NCBI GenBank assembly: GCA_001839685.1
Contig: MLAK01001037.1
Span: forward strand, 250,702 to 281,750
Source: Tritrichomonas foetus
Lineage: Eukaryota > Parabasalia > Tritrichomonadida > Tritrichomonadidae
Direction of reading: 5' to 3'
DNA: 31,049 nt
This document shows, one piece after another, positions 9,583 through 17,151 of this stretch. The position numbers were made by a program, and so were the translations under genes. How positions within the stretch are numbered: position 1 is the stretch's first letter; each line of letters starts with the position of its first letter. Below the pieces are notes generated by a model. That model did not search any database. It was given only the letters and a program-made list of their open reading frames with translations, and had not been told where the DNA came from.

Positions 9583-10533
9583 ATGGAAGAAACAGATGAA
9601 CGCGAAGCCCTTCTTGACGAAATCTCGCACACAAATTTAATACCGAGTTTAAAGTCGCAGATTAAGAAGACAGTTCGTGATATTTTAAAAAATCATGCTC
9701 AAATTGAACCAAAGCGTCCTGTAACAGAAACGTCTGAACTAGCCAATAACATTATCCTTGAATTTCTATTTTCGAATGGATTTCACAACACAGCGAGCGT
9801 TTTTTACACGGAATCGAATGTCCATCAAATGGCAAGGCCCCAAATTTTGGAAGGACTTCAAATTAATGATAATCCTGGACTTATCGCAGAACTCCTACTC
9901 ACGAAAATTTCGCATCCGTCAGTTTCCATTCAAACAGAGAGCATGGATCTCAATTCCAAGCTACAAGCGATAGATCGAGAAATCAAAAGGAAGAAAGAGG
10001 AAGGAAGAATCATCTCAAGCGAAGAAATGCTCCGAAGAGGAATTGAAGACCTTGACAGAGAATATGAAGAAAGATTTAATAAAGAACTCGCCCATCGATT
10101 GGATGTCTTTCGTGCAAGTGAACTTGCAACCTCTGCATCGCAAGATGCAGCAAGAAGAAGCGCAGAACTTCAGAGGATTCATCAAGAGATGGAATCAGAA
10201 TTGAAACAGAAAACCGCTGACCTTCGGGCCAAATTTCAAAGAGATGCAGATATTTTGAGAATTAGGCAAAGAGAATTAGAAAGAGAAATTGGAAAATGGG
10301 CCGAACAAAACGTTCAAAAAGTTGCAACTGAAGCTGAAATTTCCGAAGCTCATAAAATTAAAGCTGATGCTGAAAAAAAGGCTCAGAAAATTGAAGCAAA
10401 AGCAATGCTACTTGAAAGGAAACTTGAAAAAGACAGAAGAAAACTTGAAGATATTCAACTTGAACATAATAAAGCAAAAAGAGAAGTCGAAAAACTAAAA
10501 ATGGCTTTGGCTTTAGCTCAAAAGCGAAAATAA
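9583..10533 (+). CDS. OFD1/FOP-like LisH and coiled-coil protein (centriolar)
   Basis: From the first ATG (9583) this encodes 316 aa. A short helical N-terminus with LKSQIKKTVRDIL (23-35) leads into a LisH motif at about 51-80, with ANNIILEFLFSNGFHNTASV at its core. LisH motifs dimerise. The order of an N-terminal helix, LisH, a QTES segment (117-120) and then an unbroken charged coiled coil (about 122-316) resembles OFD1, a basal-body and centriolar-satellite protein. FOP and FOR20 share the first half. OFD1 in animals is about 1000 aa, so this would be a short version. The open frame extends 25 codons upstream to a TTG at 9508, but ATG at 9583 is preferred. A role at flagellar basal bodies is inferred from the family. 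The stop TAA is not followed by A, unlike most genes here. Confidence 0.8.
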   Translation: MEETDEREALLDEISHTNLIPSLKSQIKKTVRDILKNHAQIEPKRPVTETSELANNIILEFLFSNGFHNTASVFYTESNVHQMARPQILEGLQINDNPGLIAELLLTKISHPSVSIQTESMDLNSKLQAIDREIKRKKEEGRIISSEEMLRRGIEDLDREYEERFNKELAHRLDVFRASELATSASQDAARRSAELQRIHQEMESELKQKTADLRAKFQRDADILRIRQRELEREIGKWAEQNVQKVATEAEISEAHKIKADAEKKAQKIEAKAMLLERKLEKDRRKLEDIQLEHNKAKREVEKLKMALALAQKRK

Positions 10534-10986
10534 GACGAGTCTTAATCACTATAATTTTTGTTAATTATATAAATCGATTTAAATTAGAACTATTCATGGT
10601 TTTTGTTTATAAAAATTCTGTTATATTTTGAAACTTCAATGTGTAAGATCTAATTCTTTTTCGCATTTTTCATCAGTAAAAATATTGATGATATCATTTA
10701 TTTGAAATGAAAGTTTTGATTTCGATAATACAAATGAAAATAAGGAAATATTAATTCATTAAGTTTATATTTTATACGATGATGATACGGTCTAAAAACT
10801 CAGATACAAGCCAATAATCTTAATTTCAATATTATTATTATCATGCTATGTTTGATTGTTATTTTGTATTCATTAAAGAAGGCAATTTGTCTTTCTGATA
10901 TTTATCATGCATATCGAATCTTATTAATTTCAATTAAATATCAATATTTAATATGTAGAAATAATAAAAACATTTTAATAAACAAA
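10534..10986. other. Convergent 3' intergenic region
   Basis: This gap lies between the ends of two converging genes. It is AT-rich, with an ATT run (ATTATTATTATC) near 10831-10842. No open frame, RNA gene or repeat of note was seen. It presumably holds both 3' processing sites. Confidence 0.6.
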
Positions 10987-12999
10987 TTATTGGTCAGGTT
11001 CTGGATTTGAAACTAAAAACATAGGATTTATCGGGGTTGGAATCTTCTCTTCAAAAACTGATTCTTCATCAGTTATCAGCTTTGAATGAATCAAATCAGG
11101 CTGCTTTATATTTACAATTCGTTCCAAAGATAATAAATCTTTAGTTCTGTCTTGAAGTTTAGCTTTGAGAATCGTTATTTCTTCTTTCTTATTATCAATA
11201 TCTTTCATAACACTTTCCACTGTAATAACATCTTCTTGATGTTGAAGATCAGCTTTCTGTAAATCTCTGTTGTTATTTCTAATTATTTCATCTTTTTCTT
11301 CAATGAGGTTATTAAGTTTATGAATGTGTTTGTTTAATTGATCAATTTGGATTTCAAAATCAGTAGCTTTCGTGAGCGCTTTTTCGAACTCTTGTGGTGA
11401 CACTAATAAGGATACTTGATTATTTAATTCTTTTAATGCACTCTTATATACACGAAATCGCTTATGAGCATTTTGCAATTCGATATTGTTCGATTCAAAA
11501 TCGCCACCCATTTCTTTGATATGTTTTTTGTATGAATCAGCTTTTAATAAAGCCTTTTGAAGTGATGATTTTGTTGATAAAAGCTCTTTTGATAAGCTTA
11601 CAAAAATTTCTTGAATATTATGAAGTTTTGCTTCAATAGAATGAGAAGGAATAGATGTAAAAGCAATCAATGATGTACTATCAAAAGGCTTTTTTGGTTG
11701 TTTAAGTAATTTCATCCATCTGGTACAAAAGACTGTAGCAAGTAATATTGGTCTAAGAAGAATGTCTTTACATCCAGTGATATTGTAATGAAGGTCAGAT
11801 ATTCCCATTACTAACCTCTGTTGGTTTTCTGCAACAATTTTGGAAAAATCACATCTTATTTTCTGTTGTTCAGCGAATATTCTGATGTTTTCCATATCCA
11901 GTTTAAATGCTTCGAATTCATTTTCTGTTTTTGCTAATTTTTGTTGCAAGCTGGTAACTGCTGCCATTTTCTCCTCATTTTCATTCAACTGTTTTTGAAG
12001 ATTATTTATTATCTCAGACGAGCTTGATGTTTCAGCGATTTTCTTCTCTGCTGTTGCTAAAAGTGATGTTGTATCTTCAAGTTTGGCAATTGCATCCATA
12101 CCTTGTTTTGCTTTTTCACGCAATTGATACCATTCTTGATTCGGATCAATATCTTCAGTTTGCAGAATATCATTCAATACTTGTCTTTCTGCATCATAGT
12201 GTGCATTTGATTCTTCCAAAATTTCAACTTTCTTTTCAAGACTTTTCAGTTTATCTAGAGATTTCAAAGCACGTTCAAGTTTGAGTCTTAATCTTTCATT
12301 TTCTTGTGATAAATCAGCTCCCTGTAACACAAAAGATCCTGATTGAGAATTATTTTGTCGAAGTGATTCATTTTGTTTTTGTAATTCAACAATAGCTTGA
12401 TTCCTTCTTTCTATTCGGTTTTGCAAACGCTGTATATGTTTCTGGAGATCGTTAATTTGATTTTCAGTTGGTCGCTTTTCCAATTCATCTTTCAATTGGT
12501 GAATTACATCTTTTTGTTCTTCTATTTTTTCATTGCTTTTCTTTAAAGAGTTTTGTATTGATTGGTATTCATCCTGAAGCTTTTCAATTCGATTTGTTGT
12601 ATCTTCAGCAATTTGTTTCCATTTTTTATATTTCTCTTCAACAGTAACAAGAGCATTAACATCAATATGCTTCGATTGACTAATTGCGTCTGTCTCTTTC
12701 TTCATTAAAGCATTTCGAAGTTCTTGTTCGGTTTGTTTTCGTTTTTCGATTTCTGATTCAAGTTCTGACTTTTGAAAAGCGAATTCCGCCTCCATCATTT
12801 GTTGGGAGTCTTTTGAAATTTGAAGCTGTGTTTTTAAATTTATCGATTCTTCTCTGTAAAATAATAATTCCTTAACTTTACTTTGGAAATCATTTAGTAG
12901 TTTGGTTTGGTCTTTTCCATACTCTGCTATCGATCTTGCTTCATGCAGGCGACGCATTAGATTATCGGTGTCCATTTCAGAGTCATGAAAATCATTCAT
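10987..12999 (-). CDS. Long coiled-coil protein with a Cys/Trp-containing break
   Basis: This 670-aa protein is coiled coil over most of its length: about 15-390 and again about 460-630, with heptads rich in Leu, Glu, Lys and Gln. A non-heptad island at about 385-455 separates the two rods. It holds CDFSKIVAENQQRLVMGISD, then CKDILLRPILLATVFCTRWM, and looks like a small folded module. The last 40 residues are acidic and proline-containing. No catalytic motif is seen. Structural or cytoskeletal function is likely but cannot be named. The ATG at 12999 is supported by an initiator TCATT (13022-13026, minus strand), giving a leader of about 25 nt. Confidence 0.85.
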   Translation of the reverse strand: MNDFHDSEMDTDNLMRRLHEARSIAEYGKDQTKLLNDFQSKVKELLFYREESINLKTQLQISKDSQQMMEAEFAFQKSELESEIEKRKQTEQELRNALMKKETDAISQSKHIDVNALVTVEEKYKKWKQIAEDTTNRIEKLQDEYQSIQNSLKKSNEKIEEQKDVIHQLKDELEKRPTENQINDLQKHIQRLQNRIERRNQAIVELQKQNESLRQNNSQSGSFVLQGADLSQENERLRLKLERALKSLDKLKSLEKKVEILEESNAHYDAERQVLNDILQTEDIDPNQEWYQLREKAKQGMDAIAKLEDTTSLLATAEKKIAETSSSSEIINNLQKQLNENEEKMAAVTSLQQKLAKTENEFEAFKLDMENIRIFAEQQKIRCDFSKIVAENQQRLVMGISDLHYNITGCKDILLRPILLATVFCTRWMKLLKQPKKPFDSTSLIAFTSIPSHSIEAKLHNIQEIFVSLSKELLSTKSSLQKALLKADSYKKHIKEMGGDFESNNIELQNAHKRFRVYKSALKELNNQVSLLVSPQEFEKALTKATDFEIQIDQLNKHIHKLNNLIEEKDEIIRNNNRDLQKADLQHQEDVITVESVMKDIDNKKEEITILKAKLQDRTKDLLSLERIVNIKQPDLIHSKLITDEESVFEEKIPTPINPMFLVSNPEPDQ

Positions 13000-13363
13000 T
13001 GTCGCGTACGTTTAGAATTAAAATGAACAACAAAAGAATAAATCCCATCCAACAATCAATGATCGAAAATAACATGCCAGCAGGCAAGAATTCTTTCAAA
13101 CTGTATTAAAAAGTCAGTCGATCTCGAATTTTACAGACTCAAACTTCTCATTGATGATTTTTAATCGAATCGTTTTCTTCCTGATCATTCAATTACCAAC
13201 GAAAAACAAATTCCATTTATATGACAAGCACGAAATGGCTCGATTTTGAGTGAAATTTCAAAAAGAATATTATCAATATAATCAAAACAGCAAAAAAATC
13301 GCACTACTATTTATTTAATCTAACAATAAAATCATTCAATTTTACATTTCCAGCCCACAAAAC
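13000..13363. other. Intergenic region between two minus-strand coiled-coil genes
   Basis: It contains the initiator of the upstream-facing gene at 13022-13026. Towards the other end it holds the 3' flank of the 359-aa gene, with TAAA-like sequences (about 13337-13344 read on minus). Nothing else was recognised. Confidence 0.5.
13022..13026 (-). promoter_or_regulatory. Initiator-like TCATT for the 670-aa coiled-coil gene
   Basis: On the minus strand the sequence is TCATT, matching the trichomonad initiator TCA(+1)Y(T/A). The predicted start is at 13024, leaving a 25-nt leader before the ATG. Confidence 0.55.
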
Positions 13364-14443
13364 TCAAGCGTTTATCTCGTTCAAATTGACAGCGGTTCGA
13401 ATCCTTCTTCTCGGCGACGAAATTGGCGGCAGTGGTAAAGTAATGAACTCCGCCAAAGTTGGAAACTTTTTGTTTGTACTTCTGGCCTTTGCCTTTCCTT
13501 TTGGCCGGTCGTTTCTGTGATAGAGATTCCAGGATTTGACTGGATCACAGGCTACTGCATACTCCGCTTGAAGGTTTGCTATTCTTTTTTGTTGTTGAGA
13601 AATTGCAAATTTTTCTTGAATATTCAATTCCTCTTCTTTTTCTTTCTGCATCTGTAAAATCACGTTTAATTCGTTCCTTTGTCTTGTTTCTAAGATACGG
13701 AGGGCGTTTGCGTATTCTGTGTTCATTCTCCAAGCGTTTTCATTCTGTTCTAATTCGACCTTTAATTTGACCTGTTTTTCGGTTTTTCGTTGTTCACTAT
13801 ATCGTCTATCTTTCCGAAGAAGATTTGCTTGATATTGTAAAGTTCGCAACTCTTGGGATGGTTTATTGAATTTCCTTTGATATTTTGGTGAGCGCCAGGT
13901 TTGCCTAACTTTTTCCAATTCTTGCTTTTGTCGATTTTCCAATCCAAATATTTGGCTTTTATGACTTTCCACCATGTCCATTCGCATTCTTTCGTATTTC
14001 TTTTTAACGTCGACCAGACAACGTTGCGCGCCTTCGAGCCTAGATTTTATATTATTTATTCGATTGTTTAATGTCGACTCTTTAATCTGTTCGTTGTATA
14101 GTTGTCTTGCTGCAAAAAGTAATTCGTCACTTTTTTGGGCATCGTCTGCGTTTCGATGAGCGATTTTCATATCTCGGTCTTCTTTTAGCGCTTTGATTAA
14201 ATACGGCATTATTTCGCAGTGGATTGAGTGTAATGGTTGACCATTTAATACATCGTTTTTTATTTTTTCAATCGTTTCGGGCGGAATCGCAGTTGAGATT
14301 TTTCGTCTCGGCGGCTGATCCGAAGTAGCGTTTTGAGGTTCTTGGAAGTTGAAGAGCATGTCTGGTGTGGGAGCCGTCAAGGAGTCAGTTGCGACTTTTC
14401 CGAAGCCATCGGTAGGCTGGTAAATTTCTGCATTTTCATTCAT
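13364..14443 (-). CDS. Coiled-coil orphan protein, basic C-terminus
   Basis: The protein is 359 aa from the ATG at 14443. The frame also opens one codon earlier at a GTG, which is not a plausible start. A disordered N-terminus (1-50) is followed by a short globular helical part (about 50-110), with IPPETIEKIKNDVLNGQPLH, then a coiled coil (about 110-300) broken by WRSPKYQRKFNKPSQELRTL near 185-205. The tail is basic (RPKGKAKARSTNKK, then SPRRRIRTA). I do not know the family. The start is supported by TCATT at 14450-14454 with a 9-nt leader. The stop is TGA. Base composition is somewhat richer in G+C than its neighbours. Likely cytoskeletal or nucleic-acid-adjacent, which is a guess from shape and charge. 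Confidence 0.85.
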   Translation of the reverse strand: MNENAEIYQPTDGFGKVATDSLTAPTPDMLFNFQEPQNATSDQPPRRKISTAIPPETIEKIKNDVLNGQPLHSIHCEIMPYLIKALKEDRDMKIAHRNADDAQKSDELLFAARQLYNEQIKESTLNNRINNIKSRLEGAQRCLVDVKKKYERMRMDMVESHKSQIFGLENRQKQELEKVRQTWRSPKYQRKFNKPSQELRTLQYQANLLRKDRRYSEQRKTEKQVKLKVELEQNENAWRMNTEYANALRILETRQRNELNVILQMQKEKEEELNIQEKFAISQQQKRIANLQAEYAVACDPVKSWNLYHRNDRPKGKAKARSTNKKFPTLAEFITLPLPPISSPRRRIRTAVNLNEINA

Positions 14444-14794
14444 CACAAAAATGAGTTACATCAAAAAACGATTTGAGATAAATAAGAAATTCAATTAATT
14501 ATTTTATACATTGGCATTGAAATTTGAATGCAAGGCTAATTATAGTCAAATATTTATGATAATTATATAAGCTTCAGAATTTATTCGCATTTAACATTCA
14601 ATTTTTCTAATATGATGTATTCAATTTTATATCTTTTCTTCACAATTTTGAAATACTACTTCATCAATTCATCATCGCCAAATACTCCTTTATTACGCAT
14701 ATTTTGAGAGATAATACATCAATCAAACTAACTACAGACTCATTAATAATAAGTTAATAAATATATAAATTTATACTTGATTTAATAAAAAAAA
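14444..14794. other. Intergenic region, AT-rich
   Basis: This gap holds the initiator at 14450-14454 and, at the far end, the 3' flank of the thioesterase gene. No open frame of note and no RNA gene were seen. Confidence 0.55.
14450..14454 (-). promoter_or_regulatory. Initiator-like TCATT for the 359-aa gene
   Basis: The minus strand reads ACTCATTTTTGTG then ATG. TCATT fits the TCAYW initiator, with predicted start at 14452 and a 9-nt leader. This favours the ATG at 14443. Confidence 0.65.
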
Positions 14795-15196
14795 TTACTT
14801 ATTCTGTTGGGCCTTCTTCGAAGCTTCATAACATTTCTTTTCGAATGCCTCCTGGTCAACAAAAACGCGGCGATGCTTGGCAGTTCCGATGAGGCCAGTT
14901 TCGTCAAAGGCTTCAATTTCGAAGAAAATTCCTTTTGGCGTGTTTTCTGTAAGTTTGGCAACTGCGTGGACGTGCGCGCCAATGGCGGATGGGCGGCGAT
15001 GGACAAGATCGATAGAAACACCAACTGAGGCCTTTCCGTTTGAGATTTTCGCTTTGTCGAGGGCATTGCATGAGGCTTCTTCCATGAGAGCGGACATGAT
15101 GGCAGTTGAGAGGACTTTAACTGATCCAGTCTTCATGACTGGGGCAAGGTGTTGCTTGCCTACACAGATAGATGCGTTTCCGACGGTACCTGACAT
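14795..15196 (-). CDS. FlK-type hotdog-fold acyl-CoA thioesterase
   Basis: This 133-aa protein matches the fluoroacetyl-CoA thioesterase-like hotdog family, which hydrolyses small acyl-CoA thioesters. The catalytic set known from FlK (Thr, Glu eight residues later, and His about 26 further on) is present as Thr31, Glu39 and His66 in STAIMSALMEE and DLVHRRP. Length is normal for the family. The frame opens 19 codons further upstream (ATG at 15253), but the short start is chosen: two overlapping TCACTT initiators lie only 5-10 nt before ATG 15196, and the protein then begins right at the fold. The C-terminus is lysine-rich. The family is mainly bacterial, so lateral transfer is possible. GC content is higher than in the flanks. 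The real substrate is unknown. Confidence 0.88.
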   Translation of the reverse strand: MSGTVGNASICVGKQHLAPVMKTGSVKVLSTAIMSALMEEASCNALDKAKISNGKASVGVSIDLVHRRPSAIGAHVHAVAKLTENTPKGIFFEIEAFDETGLIGTAKHRRVFVDQEAFEKKCYEASKKAQQNK

Positions 15197-15781
15197 AAAG
15201 TGAAGTGATCGATATAAACCTTTTAAAATTAACTTTTCAATGCTCAAAATCATTTTATATTGAATATTTGAAAGAATGATATCGTCATTGACACTTTTCT
15301 TATCAAACAGCGACCATATAAAACCATGAATTCAATTTTTTGTATTATATAAAATTTTCTATATTTACTGACCATTTATGCATTCATCTACTTATCTTTC
15401 TGTTTGCCTCGAAACTTATGAAGCAAGAGAACTCAGTAAAATTATAAAGTATGATTAATCTGAGATATGCTTATATAGAATATATCTTGATAGTATTCAT
15501 AAGAAAAATCAGATTAGTCATATCATCATAAATGATTTGTTATTAATTTAAAAATCATCTTCTCTACTGTTCAGATAAATGTATATCTTGAAATATTCTT
15601 TAAACATTCAACTTTTGTTTAGAACCCCCATTTTTTACATTTATTCACATTTTAATTTAAATAATATACTCGAAGTCATGTGCCTTCTGTTAGCAGATGT
15701 CATATGAATAAATATGGAAACATCAAACTGATACTGTATCTATTTTTTGATTTCGTTTATTATCATGGGTAAAGAGTATTT
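15197..15781. other. Divergent intergenic region, thioesterase / HRD1-like genes
   Basis: Besides the thioesterase initiator there is a second TCATT-type site on minus near 15273-15277, a candidate for a longer transcript. TATCG elements occur near 15279. No RNA gene or coding relic was recognised. The HRD1-like start has no clear initiator nearby. Confidence 0.5.
15199..15208 (-). promoter_or_regulatory. Double initiator TCACTTCACT deciding the thioesterase start
   Basis: On minus, TCACT occurs twice in a row (15208-15204 and 15203-15199), both fitting TCAYW. Predicted starts at 15206 or 15201 leave 10- or 5-nt leaders before ATG 15196, and exclude the in-frame ATG at 15253. Confidence 0.65.
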
Positions 15782-16996
15782 ATGGTCAATATAACGTCAA
15801 ATATTTCACCTTTAGGGGTATTTTTTTATTTCAGAATTCATGGTATGAATGCACTCCAACGACTGAACACATCATGGCTTTATCGCATATTCCTATTTTT
15901 TATGTTAGTTTTATCTGGCAGCTACTATTATCTGAACTATGATCAAATTCTTGACGCAATTACATTTTTTTTTCAGAGCAAAATCAATCAAATTTCTTTG
16001 ATATTTCTACTTTACCAAATTGGAGATATGGTTATGTATCTATTTGGAATCAAAAATTCGGACGCGAACAACTCTTTCCGAAAAAGGGATTTAGTTTTGG
16101 CAATGATTTTAAACCAAGGTGAATTTTTAAGTTGTGTTCTTGGATCATTTTTCTACTCTTTTCTAATATCAATCATAGATCATATCGAATTTATTATTAA
16201 TGGTTTCATGGTCAAAGAAACACTTCCTTCTCCATGGCAGCACTCAAAAATTAATATCATTTTATTTATTTTATTATTTTCTCTCTTTGATTTTTTATTA
16301 TACCTTATTGCAACCCATCAAGAATATGATACATTATTTCCATATGTTCATATATTTAATACAAGCTGTGTCATTATTGATTGTATAAGTGTTTTAATTT
16401 ATCATTTTTTGTTTATTTTTGATCGACAAAATTTTGGATGTTCGCATGAGACTGAGAAGCGGAAATTACAACTAACTTATGGATATGATATTGTTTTGAA
16501 TATTGTTAGATTATCATTAAATTTTTTGAGGTTTGAGAATATCATGATTGGAATGATCTTGAATGCAGTTTTTATTATAAATATTGTTCATTCAATTATT
16601 AATTATTTTAATACGACAAAAATTACAAGCAGAATGAAACAAATATCAAACGCAACAGTCGAAGATTTAGCTAGAGATGATATTTGTATTATTTGCAGGG
16701 AACAAATGAAAATTGAACAAGCGAAAGTTCTTCCATGTAAGCACTGTTTTCATTCTCAATGTCTTGAACATTGGCTTGGAAAATCAATGCAGTGCCCAAT
16801 TTGTTCATATAATATTGATGAATTGTTCAAAACTCAAGAACAAAATAATCAAGAACAAAATAATCAAGAACAAAATAATCAAGAACAGAATAATCAAGAA
16901 CAAAATAATCAAGAACAAAATAATCAAGAACAGAATAATCAAGAACAAAATAATCAAGAACAAAATAATCAAGAGCAAAATGACACTACAAATTAA
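15782..16996 (+). CDS. HRD1/synoviolin-like ER membrane RING ubiquitin ligase
   Basis: This 404-aa protein has about six hydrophobic segments in residues 30-285 and then a RING-H2 finger. Zinc ligands are C302, C305, C319, H321, H324, C327, C338 and C341. The run DDICIICREQM, then LPCKHCFH and CPIC, is what HRD1 (and gp78) show after their membrane part. HRD1 ubiquitinates misfolded ER proteins for retrotranslocation and proteasomal decay. The C-terminus is replaced by ten QEQNN repeats and DTTN. A GRP170-like gene converges on it. The ATG at 15782 is the first in frame; Met22 (15845) is an alternative, and neither has a clear initiator. The N-terminus before the first membrane helix is thus uncertain. 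The stop is TAAAAA. Confidence 0.88.
   Translation: MVNITSNISPLGVFFYFRIHGMNALQRLNTSWLYRIFLFFMLVLSGSYYYLNYDQILDAITFFFQSKINQISLIFLLYQIGDMVMYLFGIKNSDANNSFRKRDLVLAMILNQGEFLSCVLGSFFYSFLISIIDHIEFIINGFMVKETLPSPWQHSKINIILFILLFSLFDFLLYLIATHQEYDTLFPYVHIFNTSCVIIDCISVLIYHFLFIFDRQNFGCSHETEKRKLQLTYGYDIVLNIVRLSLNFLRFENIMIGMILNAVFIINIVHSIINYFNTTKITSRMKQISNATVEDLARDDICIICREQMKIEQAKVLPCKHCFHSQCLEHWLGKSMQCPICSYNIDELFKTQEQNNQEQNNQEQNNQEQNNQEQNNQEQNNQEQNNQEQNNQEQNNQEQNDTTN
16835..16984 (+). repeat. 15-bp coding tandem repeat (QEQNN x10)
   Basis: Ten copies of CAAGAACAAAATAAT encode the C-terminal tail of the HRD1-like protein. Differences are CAA/CAG and GAA/GAG, all silent, except the last copy where Asn becomes Asp. 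The array is in frame, so copy-number change would not shift the frame. Confidence 0.95.
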
Positions 16997-17151
16997 AAAT
17001 AAAACTCAATATAATCGAATTAGCTAGAAGACCCATCAGAAAACTAGAAACTTCTGTATTCTATATTTCACAGTAACTAATTGTATTTATATAAATATAT
17101 AAAATTAATAATAAAAAAGAATTAATAGAAAGATAAGTCTTTTAACAATAA

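Noticed and set aside
11813..11819. ACTAAC as an intron branch site
   Set aside because: The adjoining ACACAG 3' splice element is missing and the site is inside an intact minus-strand coding frame.
13006..13015. CTAAACGTAC shared with 30634-30643 near two coiled-coil gene starts
   Set aside because: A nine-base version also occurs inside the GRP170-like coding region near 18840, and the orientations differ; too weak for a regulatory call.
13393..13403. GGTTCGAATCC, a perfect tRNA B-box match
   Set aside because: The flanks cannot form a T-arm beyond two pairs, no A box or acceptor stem fits, and it lies inside the 359-aa coding frame.
15197..15253. 19-codon N-terminal extension of the thioesterase
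   Set aside because: Initiators lie downstream of it, and the hotdog fold begins at the later Met.
16713..17027. 104-codon frame with NKIIK repeats
   Set aside because: It is the out-of-frame shadow of the QEQNN array in the HRD1-like gene.
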